Assembly (NCBI RefSeq): GCF_000828085.3
Contig: NZ_JXCA02000022.1
Location: 355,137 to 418,515 of the forward strand
From: Scytonema tolypothrichoides VB-61278
GTDB lineage: Bacteria; Cyanobacteriota; Cyanobacteriia; Cyanobacteriales; Nostocaceae
DNA: 63,379 nt
Direction of reading: 5' to 3'
Positions 34,515-44,033 of this stretch are shown one piece after another. Position 1 is the first letter of the stretch. Every line of letters starts with the position of its first letter. The notes under the pieces were generated by a model. That model searched no databases, was not told the DNA's origin, and worked only from the letters and a program-made list of their open reading frames with translations. The position numbers and the translations under genes are program-made.

Positions 34515-35153
34515 TTGGCATTTGTTAGAGTCCGTCAACACGTTAACCCGCTTGCGCAAAAGTATCAAACACTGATCGATCCCCTAGACTGGGAAAAAGT
34601 GTACGCCAAGCCAAAAGCGCCCTTACATCTGGATATTGGAGCTGCACGAGGACGCTTTTTGTTAAGCATGGCAAAAATTGAACCAGACTGGAATTTTCTG
34701 GGTTTAGAAATTCGGGAACCTCTGGTGGTGGACGCGAACAAGTGGCGCGATGAGTTGGGACTAACAAATCTCCACTATGTGTTTTGCAATGTGAATAACT
34801 CATTGCGATCGCTTTTCTCTTGCCTTCCTAAAGGAAGTTTACAACGCGTCACAATTCAATTTCCCGACCCCTGGTTTAAAAACCGCCATGCAAAACGGCG
34901 AGTCGTCCAACCAGAATTAGTTGCAGAACTGGCAGAATTTCTCATACCAGGGGGTATTGTATTTTTGCAATCGGATATTGAGTTTGTGGCGGAGGAAATG
35001 TGCGATCGCTTTACCTCACATCCCGCTTTTCAAAGACTTGGTAGAGAACAATGGCTAGCAGAAAATCCGCTACCAGTTCCCACAGAACGGGAGATAGCGA
35101 CAATGAACAAAGGTGAACCTGTTTATCGTGCTTTGTTTGAAACAGTGAGATGA
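34515..35153 (+). CDS. trmB: tRNA (guanine-N7-)-methyltransferase
   Basis: Makes m7G46 in tRNA with SAM. 212 aa; motifs [14 protein letters not shown] (SAM loop), [20 protein letters not shown] and [18 protein letters not shown] (the family PDPWxKxRHxKRR signature), then [17 protein letters not shown] start 34515 is chosen because AAGGAGA lies 8 bases upstream and no ATG is better placed. Follows padR by 61 bases in the same direction; co-transcription possible but no functional link. Confidence 0.95.
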   Translation: MAFVRVRQHVNPLAQKYQTLIDPLDWEKVYAKPKAPLHLDIGAARGRFLLSMAKIEPDWNFLGLEIREPLVVDANKWRDELGLTNLHYVFCNVNNSLRSLFSCLPKGSLQRVTIQFPDPWFKNRHAKRRVVQPELVAELAEFLIPGGIVFLQSDIEFVAEEMCDRFTSHPAFQRLGREQWLAENPLPVPTEREIATMNKGEPVYRALFETVR

Positions 35154-35163
35154 ACGGCGAGAA

Positions 35164-35191
35164 GTAGAGACATAGCATGCTACGTCTCTAC
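35164..35191. terminator. Hairpin between trmB and cysteine synthase
   Basis: gtagagac and gtctctac arms around atagcatgcta; convergent-gene position suggests a two-way terminator. T run is weak (attattt). Similar gtagagac...gtctctac palindromes are common dispersed repeats in related genomes. Confidence 0.6.
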
Positions 35192-35246
35192 ATTATTTGT
35201 GGTGGTGTATGTGATTCAAATGAGAACCGCTATAATCTTTAATTAA

Positions 35247-36257
35247 TCATTTTGAATTTATAATTCCTTCAGAGGGAGTTAACTCATCTGGAGAAAGACC
35301 TTTTGATTCTAACCATTCATAATTGAAGATGCGCGACTGGTAACGAGAACCGCTGTCACACAAGATAGTGACAATGGTGTGTCCTGGTCCCATTTGTTTT
35401 GCTAAAGCAACTGCTGCAGCAACATTTATACCTGTGGAACCACCCATGAATAAGCCATCCTTCCGTAGTAACTGATAAACAACCTTTATGGCTTCCTTGT
35501 CATCAATCACAATAGCGTCATCACTAGGCGCGCCTTCCATATTGGCGGTAATACGACTATTGCCAATGCCTTCAGTAATAGAATTGCCTTCAATTTTGAT
35601 TTCGCCTGTTTTTATGTAGCTGTAAAGTCCGCTACCTTTTGGATCAGCGACAACGCATTTAATTGCTGGATTTTTTTCTTTCAAATACATTGCTACACCA
35701 GCAAAAGTTCCACCAGTTCCTGTTGAAGTGACCCAAGCGTCAACTTTACCATCTGTCTGTGCCCAAATTTCTGGTCCTGTAGTTTCGTAATGGGCGTGGC
35801 GGTTTGCTAAGTTATCAAACTGATTTGCCCAAATAGCATTTTCCATCTCGCCAGCTACTCTACCAGAGAGTTTGACATAATTATTGGGGTCTTTATAGGG
35901 TACAGCAGGGACAGGGCGAACTTCTGCACCTAATGCCCTCAAAGCATCCATTTTCTCTTGGGATTGAGTGTCAGGAATTATAATCAGGCATTTATAACCT
36001 TTAGCGTTGCATATATGTGCCAATCCAATGCCAGTATTACCAGCTGTTCCTTCTACGACTGTGCCACCAGGTTTGAGTAAACGTTTTTCCTCGGCATCTT
36101 GAATAATATAAAGTGCTGCCCTATCTTTAACGGAACCACCAGGGTTGAGAAATTCTGCTTTACCAAGAATTTCACACCCAGTTTCGTCACTAAAGCTGTT
36201 TAAACGAATAAGTGGTGTATGACCTACAGTATCTACAAAACCGTTTCTGATATCCAT
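35247..36257 (-). CDS. cysK: Cysteine synthase (PLP-dependent)
   Basis: O-acetylserine sulfhydrylase family, 336 aa. PLP lysine in NPGGSVKDRAALYI, cofactor phosphate loop TSTGTGGTFAG, substrate loop EGTAGNTGIGLAHI, and GGSTGINVAAAVALA. The C-terminal extension (RYQSRIFNYEWLESKGLSPDEL) is typical of the cyanobacterial/eukaryotic-type branch. The paralogue number in the genome is unknown, so another OAS-sulfhydrylase name is possible. Upstream region 36258-36688 has no operator I recognise. Confidence 0.93.
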   Translation of the reverse strand: MDIRNGFVDTVGHTPLIRLNSFSDETGCEILGKAEFLNPGGSVKDRAALYIIQDAEEKRLLKPGGTVVEGTAGNTGIGLAHICNAKGYKCLIIIPDTQSQEKMDALRALGAEVRPVPAVPYKDPNNYVKLSGRVAGEMENAIWANQFDNLANRHAHYETTGPEIWAQTDGKVDAWVTSTGTGGTFAGVAMYLKEKNPAIKCVVADPKGSGLYSYIKTGEIKIEGNSITEGIGNSRITANMEGAPSDDAIVIDDKEAIKVVYQLLRKDGLFMGGSTGINVAAAVALAKQMGPGHTIVTILCDSGSRYQSRIFNYEWLESKGLSPDELTPSEGIINSK

Positions 36258-36688
36258 GTTTAAACTTCTTGGTGGAGACTATGCTTTTGGTCATCAGGCG
36301 TGAGGCCTTATTGACTCTATACTGATTTTAGAGAGGTCTTAGTTCTAAGGATAAGATTTTGCCATACACACTCAAAAATTTTCAAACGTCAACCACCAAG
36401 TGCAGTGTAGTGCTAAATTCTATGGCTAAAGTGCAGCAGCAGTAGAATGCTTAAATTTTTATAAAAATTATTCTTAGAGTTTCTATCTTATGATTTCACA
36501 ATTTAGGAAACAAAATATGAACGTAAACAAGTGTAATTACTGAGCAAAAAAAATCTTGTTTATATCTTCAATATTAGCCCAGATTTCTAGAACTTTCACA
36601 GGAGATGATAGAAAAGGTGTGAGACTTCACTATTGAACTAAAATTTACACTTAAATTTTTAGCTTACGTTTTGTAAATAGCAAACATC
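36258..36688. other. AT-rich divergent promoter region
   Basis: Between cysK and the hybrid kinase. No gene, repeat or convincing operator; several poly-A/T runs. Confidence 0.5.
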
Positions 36689-39172
36689 ATGCTTCGCATA
36701 CTCCTAATTGATGACAACTTTGATGTGCACCTGTCGATAACACGGCAACTCAAGCAAGAATTTTCCCCAATAGAAGTTACCTCAATTATTCATGCTAAGA
36801 GTTTTGAGGAAGCGCTAGCAATAGGTGATTTTGATATTGCAATTACTGACTACTCTCTGTACTGGACTAATGGCTTAGAGGTTTTAAAAACCATTAAAGC
36901 AAGATATCCAAACTGTCCTGTCATTATGTACACTGATAGCGGCAACGAAGAAATTGCTGTTTTAGGGATGAAGTCTGGGCTAAGTGATTATGTATTAAAG
37001 GGAAGGCTAGAACTGCTTGTCATCGCAATTCGGGAAAGTTTAGAAAAGCAAACATCACTTGACGAGTATGCTGTTGCTGTTGAGCAATTGCGAATCAGTG
37101 AAGAGCGTTTAGACGTGGCAATGGAAGCTGCTCATCTGGGTACTTGGGACTGGAACATGATCACAAATCAAGTAATTTGGTCAAAAAATCATGAACAATT
37201 ATTTGGTTTAACTTCAGGAGGCTTTCTCGGAAGTTATGAATCATTTCTTTCCTGCGTTCATCCACAAGACAGAGAACAAGTTTCTGAAAATATAACCCAT
37301 GCCTTAGAAACAAAAACTGAGTACAACGGTGAATTTCGCGTGGTTTGGCCTGATCAAAGTATCCATTGGATTTTATCAAGAGGTAACTTTTATTACAACG
37401 ATGCGGGTGAACCTATACGAATGATTGGAGTCGTGTCGGACTTGACTGAGCGCAAGCAGCGGGAAGAAGAACTGGAGCGAGCAAATCGCTTAAAGGATGA
37501 ATTTCTTGCGATTGTCTCCCACGAACTTCGCACTCCTTTAAACGCAATTTTAGGTTGGGCACAGTTACTACGTAGCCGCAACTTTGATGAAGCAACTAGA
37601 AATCATAGTTTAGAAATTATTGAGCGCAGTGCCCTTCAACAGAACCAGTTAATTAATGATATTCTTGATACCTCTCGCTTAATGCGAGGGCAAATGCAGC
37701 TGTCTATATCTCCTATCAATTTAGTCAGTGTGATTGAGAACACGCTTAATACTCTACAGTTATCAGCAGAAGGAAAATCAATTACTTTGGAATCGGTACT
37801 AGAGCACTCAGTCGCGGTAGTGATGGGAGATGAAAATCGCTTGTATCAAATTGTTTGGAATTTACTTTCCAATGCAATTAAGTTCACCCCTGTGGGAGGA
37901 CGAGTGGAAGTGAGGCTGTCAATTAGCGCCTCGTCAAACTCCTGTGACTCACAACTCAACACTCAAGAACCCCAATCCTACGACACTTACGACAATGGGG
38001 GAGTTCGGGCTTCCCACGTCCAAGCGAGTCGCATGTGCGGGTTCCGCGACTTGAACCGACTGGCGTTGGGGTTGGGGAACTTCGGGCTTTCCACTCCTAG
38101 GGGTTGGGGGGCTTCGGGGTGCCTACTTCCAGGAGAACTCGAAGCCCCCACCCAGAAGCCAGCGCCCGGGGGTTCCCCACGCCAGTCCGCTCAAGTCGGG
38201 AAACCCGCCCACGCGGCTGGTTCCCGTTGTGGCGACTGCGGAGGGCTCCCCCCGTTGAAGCACCTGGTGTGGAGTCCCTCTAGTTCTGGCGATTGGCGTT
38301 GGGGATTAGGGGTCGAGGGGAACAGGGGACAAGACCCCCCTCTGGGTATCTCCTCCAAAGACGTTACGCGAGCACAGTCTCCTAGGACGGGAAATCCACT
38401 TGCTGGGCTGCCTCACCCCAACGCAGTGGCTTCTCAACGCTCACAACCTTTTGAAGTTCTAAGCGCAGAAAACTTCGGCTCAGACAACTGTTGGCAAAGC
38501 GCGGGCTTCTGGGCAGTCATTCAAGTCAGCGATACTGGTGAGGGCATCAATTCTGAGTTTCTACCCCATGTGTTTGAACACTTTCGTCAAGCTGATAGTA
38601 CAACAACACGTTCTAATAATGGACTTGGTTTGGGATTAGCAATTGTTCGACATCTCGTGGAATTGCACACAGGCATAGTTACGGCAGAAAGTCAAGGAAA
38701 AGGAAAAGGAGCAACCTTTACTGTCAAGCTGCCACTTATACAAGAGAATACACCACAGCCAAAAGTCAGTCGCGAAAGAACTTTTCATCACTCACAACTA
38801 AATGACGTACAAATCCTCGTGGTTGATGATGATACTGATACTTTGGATTTACTGCAAGAAATTTTGCAAGGCGCAGGCGCAAAGGTGACAACTGTTTCAT
38901 CCGCCAATGCAGCTTTACAAGTTTTGCAAGAATTCAAATTTGATGTACTCATTAGTGACATTGGCATGCCACAAACGAGTGGTTACGCTTTGATTCGTCA
39001 AGTCAGGGTCAAGGAGGTGGGGCAAACTCAGAAGATTGCGGCTGTTGCACTCACTGGGTATAGCACAGAAGAAGACAAATTTAAAGCACTGGAGGCAGGA
39101 TTCCACATTTTCTTGTCCAAGCCAGTTAATCCTGTAGATTTAATCGGTGCAATATCTAGCCTTTTGGAATGA
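36689..39172 (+). CDS. Hybrid histidine kinase (REC-PAS-HisKA-HATPase-REC)
   Basis: 827 aa. N-terminal receiver (RILLIDDNFDVHLS, Asp near 55 in ITDYSL, Lys in VLKGR), PAS/PAC (RLDVAMEAAHLGTWDWN to GVVSDLTERKQ), HisKA with the phospho-His in FLAIVSHELRTPLNAILGWAQLL, HATPase with N box NLLSNAIKFTP, then about 195 extra residues (413-607), then DTGEGI (G1) and GLGLGLAI (G2), and a C-terminal receiver (ILVVDDDTDT, ISDIGMP, SKPVNP). The extra part is Pro/Gly/Arg/Cys-rich and matches intergenic repeats, so it is an insertion between N box and G1. The frame is kept. Whether the kinase still folds is unclear; the loop position may tolerate it. Confidence 0.9.
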   Translation: MLRILLIDDNFDVHLSITRQLKQEFSPIEVTSIIHAKSFEEALAIGDFDIAITDYSLYWTNGLEVLKTIKARYPNCPVIMYTDSGNEEIAVLGMKSGLSDYVLKGRLELLVIAIRESLEKQTSLDEYAVAVEQLRISEERLDVAMEAAHLGTWDWNMITNQVIWSKNHEQLFGLTSGGFLGSYESFLSCVHPQDREQVSENITHALETKTEYNGEFRVVWPDQSIHWILSRGNFYYNDAGEPIRMIGVVSDLTERKQREEELERANRLKDEFLAIVSHELRTPLNAILGWAQLLRSRNFDEATRNHSLEIIERSALQQNQLINDILDTSRLMRGQMQLSISPINLVSVIENTLNTLQLSAEGKSITLESVLEHSVAVVMGDENRLYQIVWNLLSNAIKFTPVGGRVEVRLSISASSNSCDSQLNTQEPQSYDTYDNGGVRASHVQASRMCGFRDLNRLALGLGNFGLSTPRGWGASGCLLPGELEAPTQKPAPGGSPRQSAQVGKPAHAAGSRCGDCGGLPPLKHLVWSPSSSGDWRWGLGVEGNRGQDPPLGISSKDVTRAQSPRTGNPLAGLPHPNAVASQRSQPFEVLSAENFGSDNCWQSAGFWAVIQVSDTGEGINSEFLPHVFEHFRQADSTTTRSNNGLGLGLAIVRHLVELHTGIVTAESQGKGKGATFTVKLPLIQENTPQPKVSRERTFHHSQLNDVQILVVDDDTDTLDLLQEILQGAGAKVTTVSSANAALQVLQEFKFDVLISDIGMPQTSGYALIRQVRVKEVGQTQKIAAVALTGYSTEEDKFKALEAGFHIFLSKPVNPVDLIGAISSLLE
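37925..38509. repeat. Repeat-derived insertion in kinase ATPase domain
   Basis: About 585 bases, much GC-richer than the flanking gene. Contains ccgttgtggcgactgcggag and ggctcccc (match copy C at 26760-26790), gcgcccgggggttccccacg, and agtcgggaaacccgc; also several ggg-g-ttgggg words near 38060-38110. Length is a multiple of three. Confidence 0.8.
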
Positions 39173-39227
39173 GAAGAGAAAACTCAACAACTCCACAGCA
39201 GTTTGCATATAGTTCGGGAAATCTAAC

Positions 39228-39380
39228 GCCCAACGGGAGAGCCAGTTGAGGAGGTTGGAAACGTCGGTGCGGGACTGCATTCACTCGGCAGGGGTTCGGC
39301 AGCACAGCTTTACCCGACACTTCACCGACGAAGGGTTTCGTTGGGAAAGCTTACCTCCCCAAGGCAGTGACTCCTCATCT
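39228..39380. repeat. GC-rich intergenic repeat cluster (copy E)
   Basis: Starts acgcccaacgggagagccag, then ggaggttgg and ctccccaaggcagtgactcc. Shares the agagccag / gcagtgactcc word set with copies A-C. Lies between the kinase and dedA, which point toward each other. Confidence 0.7.
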
Positions 39381-40007
39381 CCGTATCTCCTCACCTTCCT
39401 TTTGCCGTGACTCCAACCATATGGGGACAGCAATCACAGCAGCTAGAATCACCAATGCTAAAATAGCAAATTGACTCACCCAAGTAACTAATTGTTCGAG
39501 GGAAACAATTCTTCCAGCAAAGAAAGCAAGTGTCACCATAACACTAGCCCAAGCGATCGCTCCTGCCAGGTTGTATATCAAGAATTTACCGAAGGGCATC
39601 TCAACAATTCCAGCAAGTGGTGCCGCCAAAATTCGCAGCAAAGCAAGAAAGCGTCCAAAAAACACTGCTTTAGAAGCATTTTCCGTAAATTGTTCTTTTA
39701 TAGTCAAAAGTCTAGCTTCGGAAATTCTAAACAACTTACCTAGGCGCACAAGCAAAGACCAGCCGCCAGTTCTACCAATCCAATAACCACAGATACCTCC
39801 CACGACAGCACCTGCAATCGCGTCAGCCAGAACGAGCCAGTAACTAAGTTCCTTACTACCAGCAAGAAACCCACCAACTAAGGTAACGGTTTCACCTGGA
39901 AGAGGAATGCCTAGATTCTCCAACAATATTCCCAAAAAAATTGCCCAATATCCATATTCATGAGCAACTTTCTGGATGTTTTCTAGTGATATGAACTCAA
40001 GAGACAT
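39375..40007 (-). CDS. DedA family membrane protein
   Basis: 210 aa, the VTT/DedA fold now linked to lipid carrier recycling. Family motifs: FLGILLENLGIPLPGETVTLVGGFLAG (re-entrant loop with the E and P), GAVVGGICGYWIGRTGG, FFGRFLALLRILAAPLAGI (the FxxRxxPxxR-type segment) and MPFGKFLIYNLAGAIAWASV. About five membrane helices. Ends in a short charged tail (SRQKEGEEIRR). Single gene. Confidence 0.92.
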   Translation of the reverse strand: MSLEFISLENIQKVAHEYGYWAIFLGILLENLGIPLPGETVTLVGGFLAGSKELSYWLVLADAIAGAVVGGICGYWIGRTGGWSLLVRLGKLFRISEARLLTIKEQFTENASKAVFFGRFLALLRILAAPLAGIVEMPFGKFLIYNLAGAIAWASVMVTLAFFAGRIVSLEQLVTWVSQFAILALVILAAVIAVPIWLESRQKEGEEIRR

Positions 40008-40464
40008 CCAGCACCGTTACCTTTACAAATTTTTACTTTTCTTCTATGTTGACTCTTTTTTAGGCCTGGTGTCAATTGCGTCGTTCTACAAGAACCACAA
40101 TTCATAGTCAAAAATCAATAGTAACTATTGATTTTTGACTATGTCATGCCTAAAATACCACATCCGTACACTTACTAGACTCAAACAATTTCTTTTTATA
40201 TAAAATTTATAATTTCATGAGGAAATTGTAAAAATTTTGTAAAGTATACGGTGATTACCGAAATTAGCATGTGGTTATGCCTATATTGGGTAAAGTCAGG
40301 ACAAATTATACGGCATAAATACTGAAGATCTCTGTCTTAAGCCCATGGCTGCCAGTTCTTAGATAACTGAATGGAGCAGCATTTTTGACTGTTCACAGAA
40401 AATCAGTAGCTGTGTCTGTTTTTTGCATTTTTGTAATTAATGTTTCAACTACCCAGTAAAATTC
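40008..40464. other. Intergenic region with large inverted repeat
   Basis: Divergent promoter region of dedA and the STAS gene. Apart from the hairpin at 40103-40143 it is AT-rich with no gene. Confidence 0.55.
40103..40143. repeat. Perfect 19-bp inverted repeat, 3-base loop
   Basis: catagtcaaaaatcaatag, taa, ctattgatttttgactatg: 41 bases with full pairing. Could be a dispersed palindrome, a small-RNA hairpin or a terminator for an unseen transcript. Confidence 0.9.
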
Positions 40465-40818
40465 ATGACTATCACATCAAAATTTCAAGTCATTTTGTTT
40501 CAACCTGAAGAACGTATAGATTTACAGGGTGGTATTGCTCTGAGCGAAAAGATGTCCGCCATAGTTCCTCAGCGCAATCAACTCTGGGTTATTGACCTAG
40601 CCAAAGTTGATTTCATGGATAGTTCTGGGTTAGTTTCCCTAGTTAAAAGCTTAAAGTTGGCACGTCAAAGCGGTTGTCGCCTTGTTCTTTGCAACGTTCA
40701 AGCCCCTGTCAGATTAGTTTTGGAACTGACTCAACTAGATTCAGTATTTGAAATATTTGACACTTACGAAGACATTTTCACCGTTGTTGAAGAAAAAAGT
40801 TTAGTTACCGTCGCTTGA
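40465..40818 (+). CDS. STAS-domain anti-sigma factor antagonist-like
   Basis: 117 aa single STAS domain: FQPEERIDLQGGIALSEKM, WVIDLAKVDFMDSSGLVSLVKSLKLAR and CRLVLCNVQAPVRLVLELTQLDSVFEIFD. The phosphorylatable Ser is in MDSSGL, as in SpoIIAA/RsbV proteins. In cyanobacteria such proteins work in partner switching with RsbW-type kinases and PP2C phosphatases; no such partner gene is nearby. ATG start; no strong ribosome site. Confidence 0.92.
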   Translation: MTITSKFQVILFQPEERIDLQGGIALSEKMSAIVPQRNQLWVIDLAKVDFMDSSGLVSLVKSLKLARQSGCRLVLCNVQAPVRLVLELTQLDSVFEIFDTYEDIFTVVEEKSLVTVA

Positions 40819-40825
40819 AACCTGA

Positions 40826-41572
40826 TTAGGGGACGGGAATAATGTTCAAGTCGAGTACTGGCTTTGCTGTCAGACAATACCAATGGCAGGTGAATAAATC
40901 TGGCTTTTGAACACCAACGCTAGCCAAAGCAGGTGCAGTAGGAAATGGCCAAAGACGGTCAAAACAAATTTCACTTTTTTCCAGTCCAAACTGTACCAAA
41001 TATGTCGCCGGTGGTGCTAATAAAAATTGCAGGAGATTATGTGCCATGTGATACAAGCTTTGACGCAACACATCTGATAAATGCAGGGGCTGGTAATAAG
41101 TTAAGTCAGACTGTAGTAAATTGTCTGGTAACTTTTTTCCATTGGATTCCTCTGCTAAAGTAATAGCCTCACCATAGAGAGGTCCTTTAGCGGTCAAGAC
41201 CACTGGCAACCAATAACTACCATCGCCAATGGGTACTTGTATGTGTTGTGCTAATTTGTGACGTAACCCAGCAATATCCCGACAAGCTTTAATAATTCCT
41301 TCAAACGGCACTACCAGATTTTCCGGCAAACAGAGGGTTAAAGGGCAATAAATAATCTCCTGCAATTCGGAAGATGTTTGTAAATTCCGGGGTTGGAATC
41401 CTACTCCTTGGTCAATAGAAGTCAGATTGTTCACAGCAACCACTTGTACCGAGGTTGTTTGCGTCGTGTCTTCAGCAATTGCCATCTCTATTGCAGATAA
41501 CATCCTGCTTACGGTGGGAGATTGTATTATTTCTCTCCCATCGGACTCGATCACTACTAACACTTTACGCAT
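40826..41572 (-). CDS. Conserved hypothetical protein, 248 aa
   Basis: Soluble; starts with a beta-strand (MRKVLVVIESDGREI), has LPVVLTAKGPLYGEAITLAEE in the middle and LYHMAHNLLQFLLAPPATYLVQFGL towards the end, with an aromatic C terminus (DRLWPFPTAPALASVG). No catalytic motif recognised. It overlaps the preceding coiled-coil gene by 8 bases (41565-41572), so the two are one operon and probably translationally coupled. Appears cyanobacterium-specific; function unknown. Confidence 0.8.
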   Translation of the reverse strand: MRKVLVVIESDGREIIQSPTVSRMLSAIEMAIAEDTTQTTSVQVVAVNNLTSIDQGVGFQPRNLQTSSELQEIIYCPLTLCLPENLVVPFEGIIKACRDIAGLRHKLAQHIQVPIGDGSYWLPVVLTAKGPLYGEAITLAEESNGKKLPDNLLQSDLTYYQPLHLSDVLRQSLYHMAHNLLQFLLAPPATYLVQFGLEKSEICFDRLWPFPTAPALASVGVQKPDLFTCHWYCLTAKPVLDLNIIPVP

Positions 41573-42119
41573 TGCTCGTGGAAATATTATTTTGAGGGGA
41601 TGCTGTCCGGGGAAAATTTGGCAAATCTATGCCACCGTGAGAAGCAGTGCGGGTTTTCAGCGCCAGACGGTAACTCACACTCTGAAGTTCTGCCTGGAGT
41701 TGGCGATTTTCGCGTTGTAGAATTGCTACTTTTTCTCTGACAGGAGTCATGCGCTCCTCGAACTTACGACGATAGATTTGAGGCAACTCTTGTACGACTT
41801 GCTCAAGCATCCGACTGCGATCACTCAGTTCTTGCACAGATTGCCGCAGTTGATAAATCTCAGCGTCACGCGCTGAGATTTGCTCTTGATAAAAGGTCAC
41901 CTGCTGCTCTACAGCTTGTAGTTGTTCTCGTAATTCTTGCAGCTGAGTGTGATAACGGTCAGATGCTTCTGGTTGGGGCATAAAGTTAGTGTTGCCTTTC
42001 ACCAGTCGGAAGAGTTCTTGAGACAGTTGTTGTACGAGCTGATCCCGAAACTGCAATTCTTGGCGTAGATTCGAGGCTTCTGCGGAGAGAGCTTGAATCG
42101 AGGTATCATTTTGGCTCAC
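41565..42119 (-). CDS. Coiled-coil protein, 184 aa
   Basis: Almost wholly coiled coil from about 8 to 155: SNLRQELQFRDQLVQQLSQELFRL, LQELREQLQAVEQQVTFYQEQISARDAEIYQLRQSVQEL, and VREKVAILQRENRQLQAELQSVSYRL. No membrane segment. C terminus is low-complexity (RTASPQNNISTSNA). First gene of a two-gene operon with the 248-aa protein; likely a structural or scaffold partner of it (inference). Confidence 0.83.
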   Translation of the reverse strand: MSQNDTSIQALSAEASNLRQELQFRDQLVQQLSQELFRLVKGNTNFMPQPEASDRYHTQLQELREQLQAVEQQVTFYQEQISARDAEIYQLRQSVQELSDRSRMLEQVVQELPQIYRRKFEERMTPVREKVAILQRENRQLQAELQSVSYRLALKTRTASHGGIDLPNFPRTASPQNNISTSNA

Positions 42120-42337
42120 AGTGGCTTATAGCTCCCATTCAGAACTTTTGGTTTTTCATGCGCGACTGCGGCAATTAGACATTTGTCAATTGACATATTT
42201 TTATCAGTAAAATTAGCGAGATTATTTTGCGGAATCCGCTTCATTTGAGTTGTCTATACGGTCGTGTTATGCGCTAACTATTATACTATTACTTTCAGAT
42301 TGTGTTGAAAAAAATCCCAGGTATCTCAGATACACTG

Positions 42338-42392
42338 ACGCGGCTCATTTCCTCTCACTTGATCACCAAACTTGAGGGCAACAGAGCCGCGT
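42338..42392. terminator. Inverted repeat after rpsF
   Basis: ACGCGGCTC at 42338-42346 and GAGCCGCGT at 42384-42392, 37-base spacer, just past the 3' end of leftward rpsF. No T run, so it may stabilise the 3' end rather than terminate. The rest of 42120-42416 shows no gene; gtatctcagatac is a small palindrome. Confidence 0.5.
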
Positions 42393-42416
42393 GAAGAATT
42401 AATGAATCAAAAGCCT

Positions 42417-42743
42417 CTAGGCTGCTGGAGTTGTTGCCTCAGCTTGTGCCTCTTTGATCTCTTGCTTCATTGTCAGGTAGCGAATCACTTCCTCGCTCAG
42501 ACGCATGGAGCGCTCCAAAATAGCAATCATATTGCCAGGTCCAGTGTAATTCATTTGTATGTAAATGCCATCTCTTTGCCTATTAATTTCATAAGCAAGA
42601 CGACGTTTACCTCGATTTTGAATCTGGATATTGTCTGCTCCGTGTTCCCGCAGCAAGTTCTCATATTTAGCGATCGCTTGCTCTACCTGTTCATCAGTCA
42701 GATCAGGACGGAGGATGTACATTGTTTCGTAAACGATTTGCAT
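42417..42743 (-). CDS. rpsF: 30S ribosomal protein S6
   Basis: 108 aa. [78 protein letters not shown] are family-typical. ATG 42743 is chosen because AGGAG lies upstream with good spacing (ATGAGGAGATTAGAATC before ATG) and the extra 28 residues of a longer frame are not S6-like. Single gene, as in many cyanobacteria. Confidence 0.96.
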   Translation of the reverse strand: MQIVYETMYILRPDLTDEQVEQAIAKYENLLREHGADNIQIQNRGKRRLAYEINRQRDGIYIQMNYTGPGNMIAILERSMRLSEEVIRYLTMKQEIKEAQAEATTPAA

Positions 42744-43112
42744 GATTCTAATCTCCTCATGGACTATGGCTGCCGATGTTAACTTGTGTTGATAGTCGCG
42801 AGTTACGATATCAACACCAATCAACATTACAAAGCAACAAGGGACTTTTTGACGCTCTCTCGTGCAATGGACTTGCCGGGATACTTGCTCGCTTTTAGGA
42901 ATTGTTTATCCTTATTTCCGAGCGAGCTGTACGGATTGCTTGGGGGATGTGTCTCCCAACTACTATATCTTTATCTTTGGTAAAAGATATGGTTTTTGTA
43001 CTTTCCCCTCAGGTCTTATAATCTTACCAGCTTTTCATTTTTATGCTTAGCTAAATCGCTGATTGAAATATTGCACACTAGCGGTTTGATTGCACAACAA
43101 GGATACTCATCA
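42744..43112. other. Divergent promoter region rpsF / FAH gene
   Basis: Several open frames cross it but none looks like a protein. A ribosome-site-like AAGGA lies at 43100 before the next gene. No repeat seen. Confidence 0.5.
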
Positions 43113-43937
43113 ATGGTTATGGCGCAGCGGTATGTGCGAGTTCAAAATCCACAAGGGCAAGTATACTATGGCTTGCTACAACCATCTCTAATGGTGCATG
43201 TGTTAGACGCTGCACCTTGGCTACAAGGGCAACTCACTGATTTAATTTTGGAACCAGAAAGTTATCAAATTTTGGCTCCCTGCACTCCTTCCAAAATTAT
43301 AGCGGTAGGCAAGAATTATGCAGAGCATGCGGCAGAAATGGGAACAGAAGTACCCACCGAGCCTTTGCTCTTTCTGAAGCCGCCGACATCTATCATTGCT
43401 TCACTCGAAGAAATTCAGTATCCGCCGCAATCGCAGCGAGTGGATTATGAGGGAGAATTAGCGCTAGTGATTGGCGATCGCACTATAAACTGTACACCAG
43501 AGGAGGCTCAAACAAAGATTTGGGGTTACACCATTGCTAATGACGTGACAGCGCGGGATTTACAAAAACGGGATAGTCAATGGACGCGAGCCAAGGGTTT
43601 CGATACGTTCTGCCCTTTGGGACCGTGGATTGTCCGAGAAATCAACCCCGGAGCCAAATTGCAGACTTTTTTGAATGAGGAGGCAACTCCTGTACAATCT
43701 GCCTGTATTGATCAGATGGTGTTTCCCCCAGATTTTCTCGTCTCCTACATCTCTGGAGTGATGACGCTACTACCAGGGGACGTTGTACTGACGGGTACAC
43801 CATTGGGGGTAGGACCATTAAATCCTGGCGATCGCCTTCGTGTGGAAATTGAAGGTATTGGTCGCTTAGAAAATACCGTCACACTTAGGCAAAGCGTACA
43901 AAATCAGACACCAGAAACTCAAGAAACTCAGAACTAG
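43113..43937 (+). CDS. Fumarylacetoacetate hydrolase family protein
   Basis: 274 aa. C-C bond hydrolase/decarboxylase family (acylpyruvase, fumarylacetoacetase, hydratase-isomerase). Motifs: KIIAVGKNYAEHAAEMG, LFLKPPTSII, VDYEGELALVIGDR (metal-binding E-x-E), GYTIANDVTARDLQKRD, KGFDTFCPLGPWIV, and TLLPGDVVLTGTPLGVGPLNPGD. All three metal acids are present. Likely acylpyruvase or oxaloacetate-related activity; substrate not decided by sequence. Start at 43113 or 43119 (MAQRYV); an upstream extension to 42996 is not family-like. Confidence 0.92.
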   Translation: MVMAQRYVRVQNPQGQVYYGLLQPSLMVHVLDAAPWLQGQLTDLILEPESYQILAPCTPSKIIAVGKNYAEHAAEMGTEVPTEPLLFLKPPTSIIASLEEIQYPPQSQRVDYEGELALVIGDRTINCTPEEAQTKIWGYTIANDVTARDLQKRDSQWTRAKGFDTFCPLGPWIVREINPGAKLQTFLNEEATPVQSACIDQMVFPPDFLVSYISGVMTLLPGDVVLTGTPLGVGPLNPGDRLRVEIEGIGRLENTVTLRQSVQNQTPETQETQN

Positions 43938-44033
43938 TATCGAATGGCACGCTCGATCAACGAAAACATTTCACTTAAGACAAAATCGGGACTGTTTCAG
44001 GTTAGGAGGGCTGAAAACAGTTGATCAGAGCTT

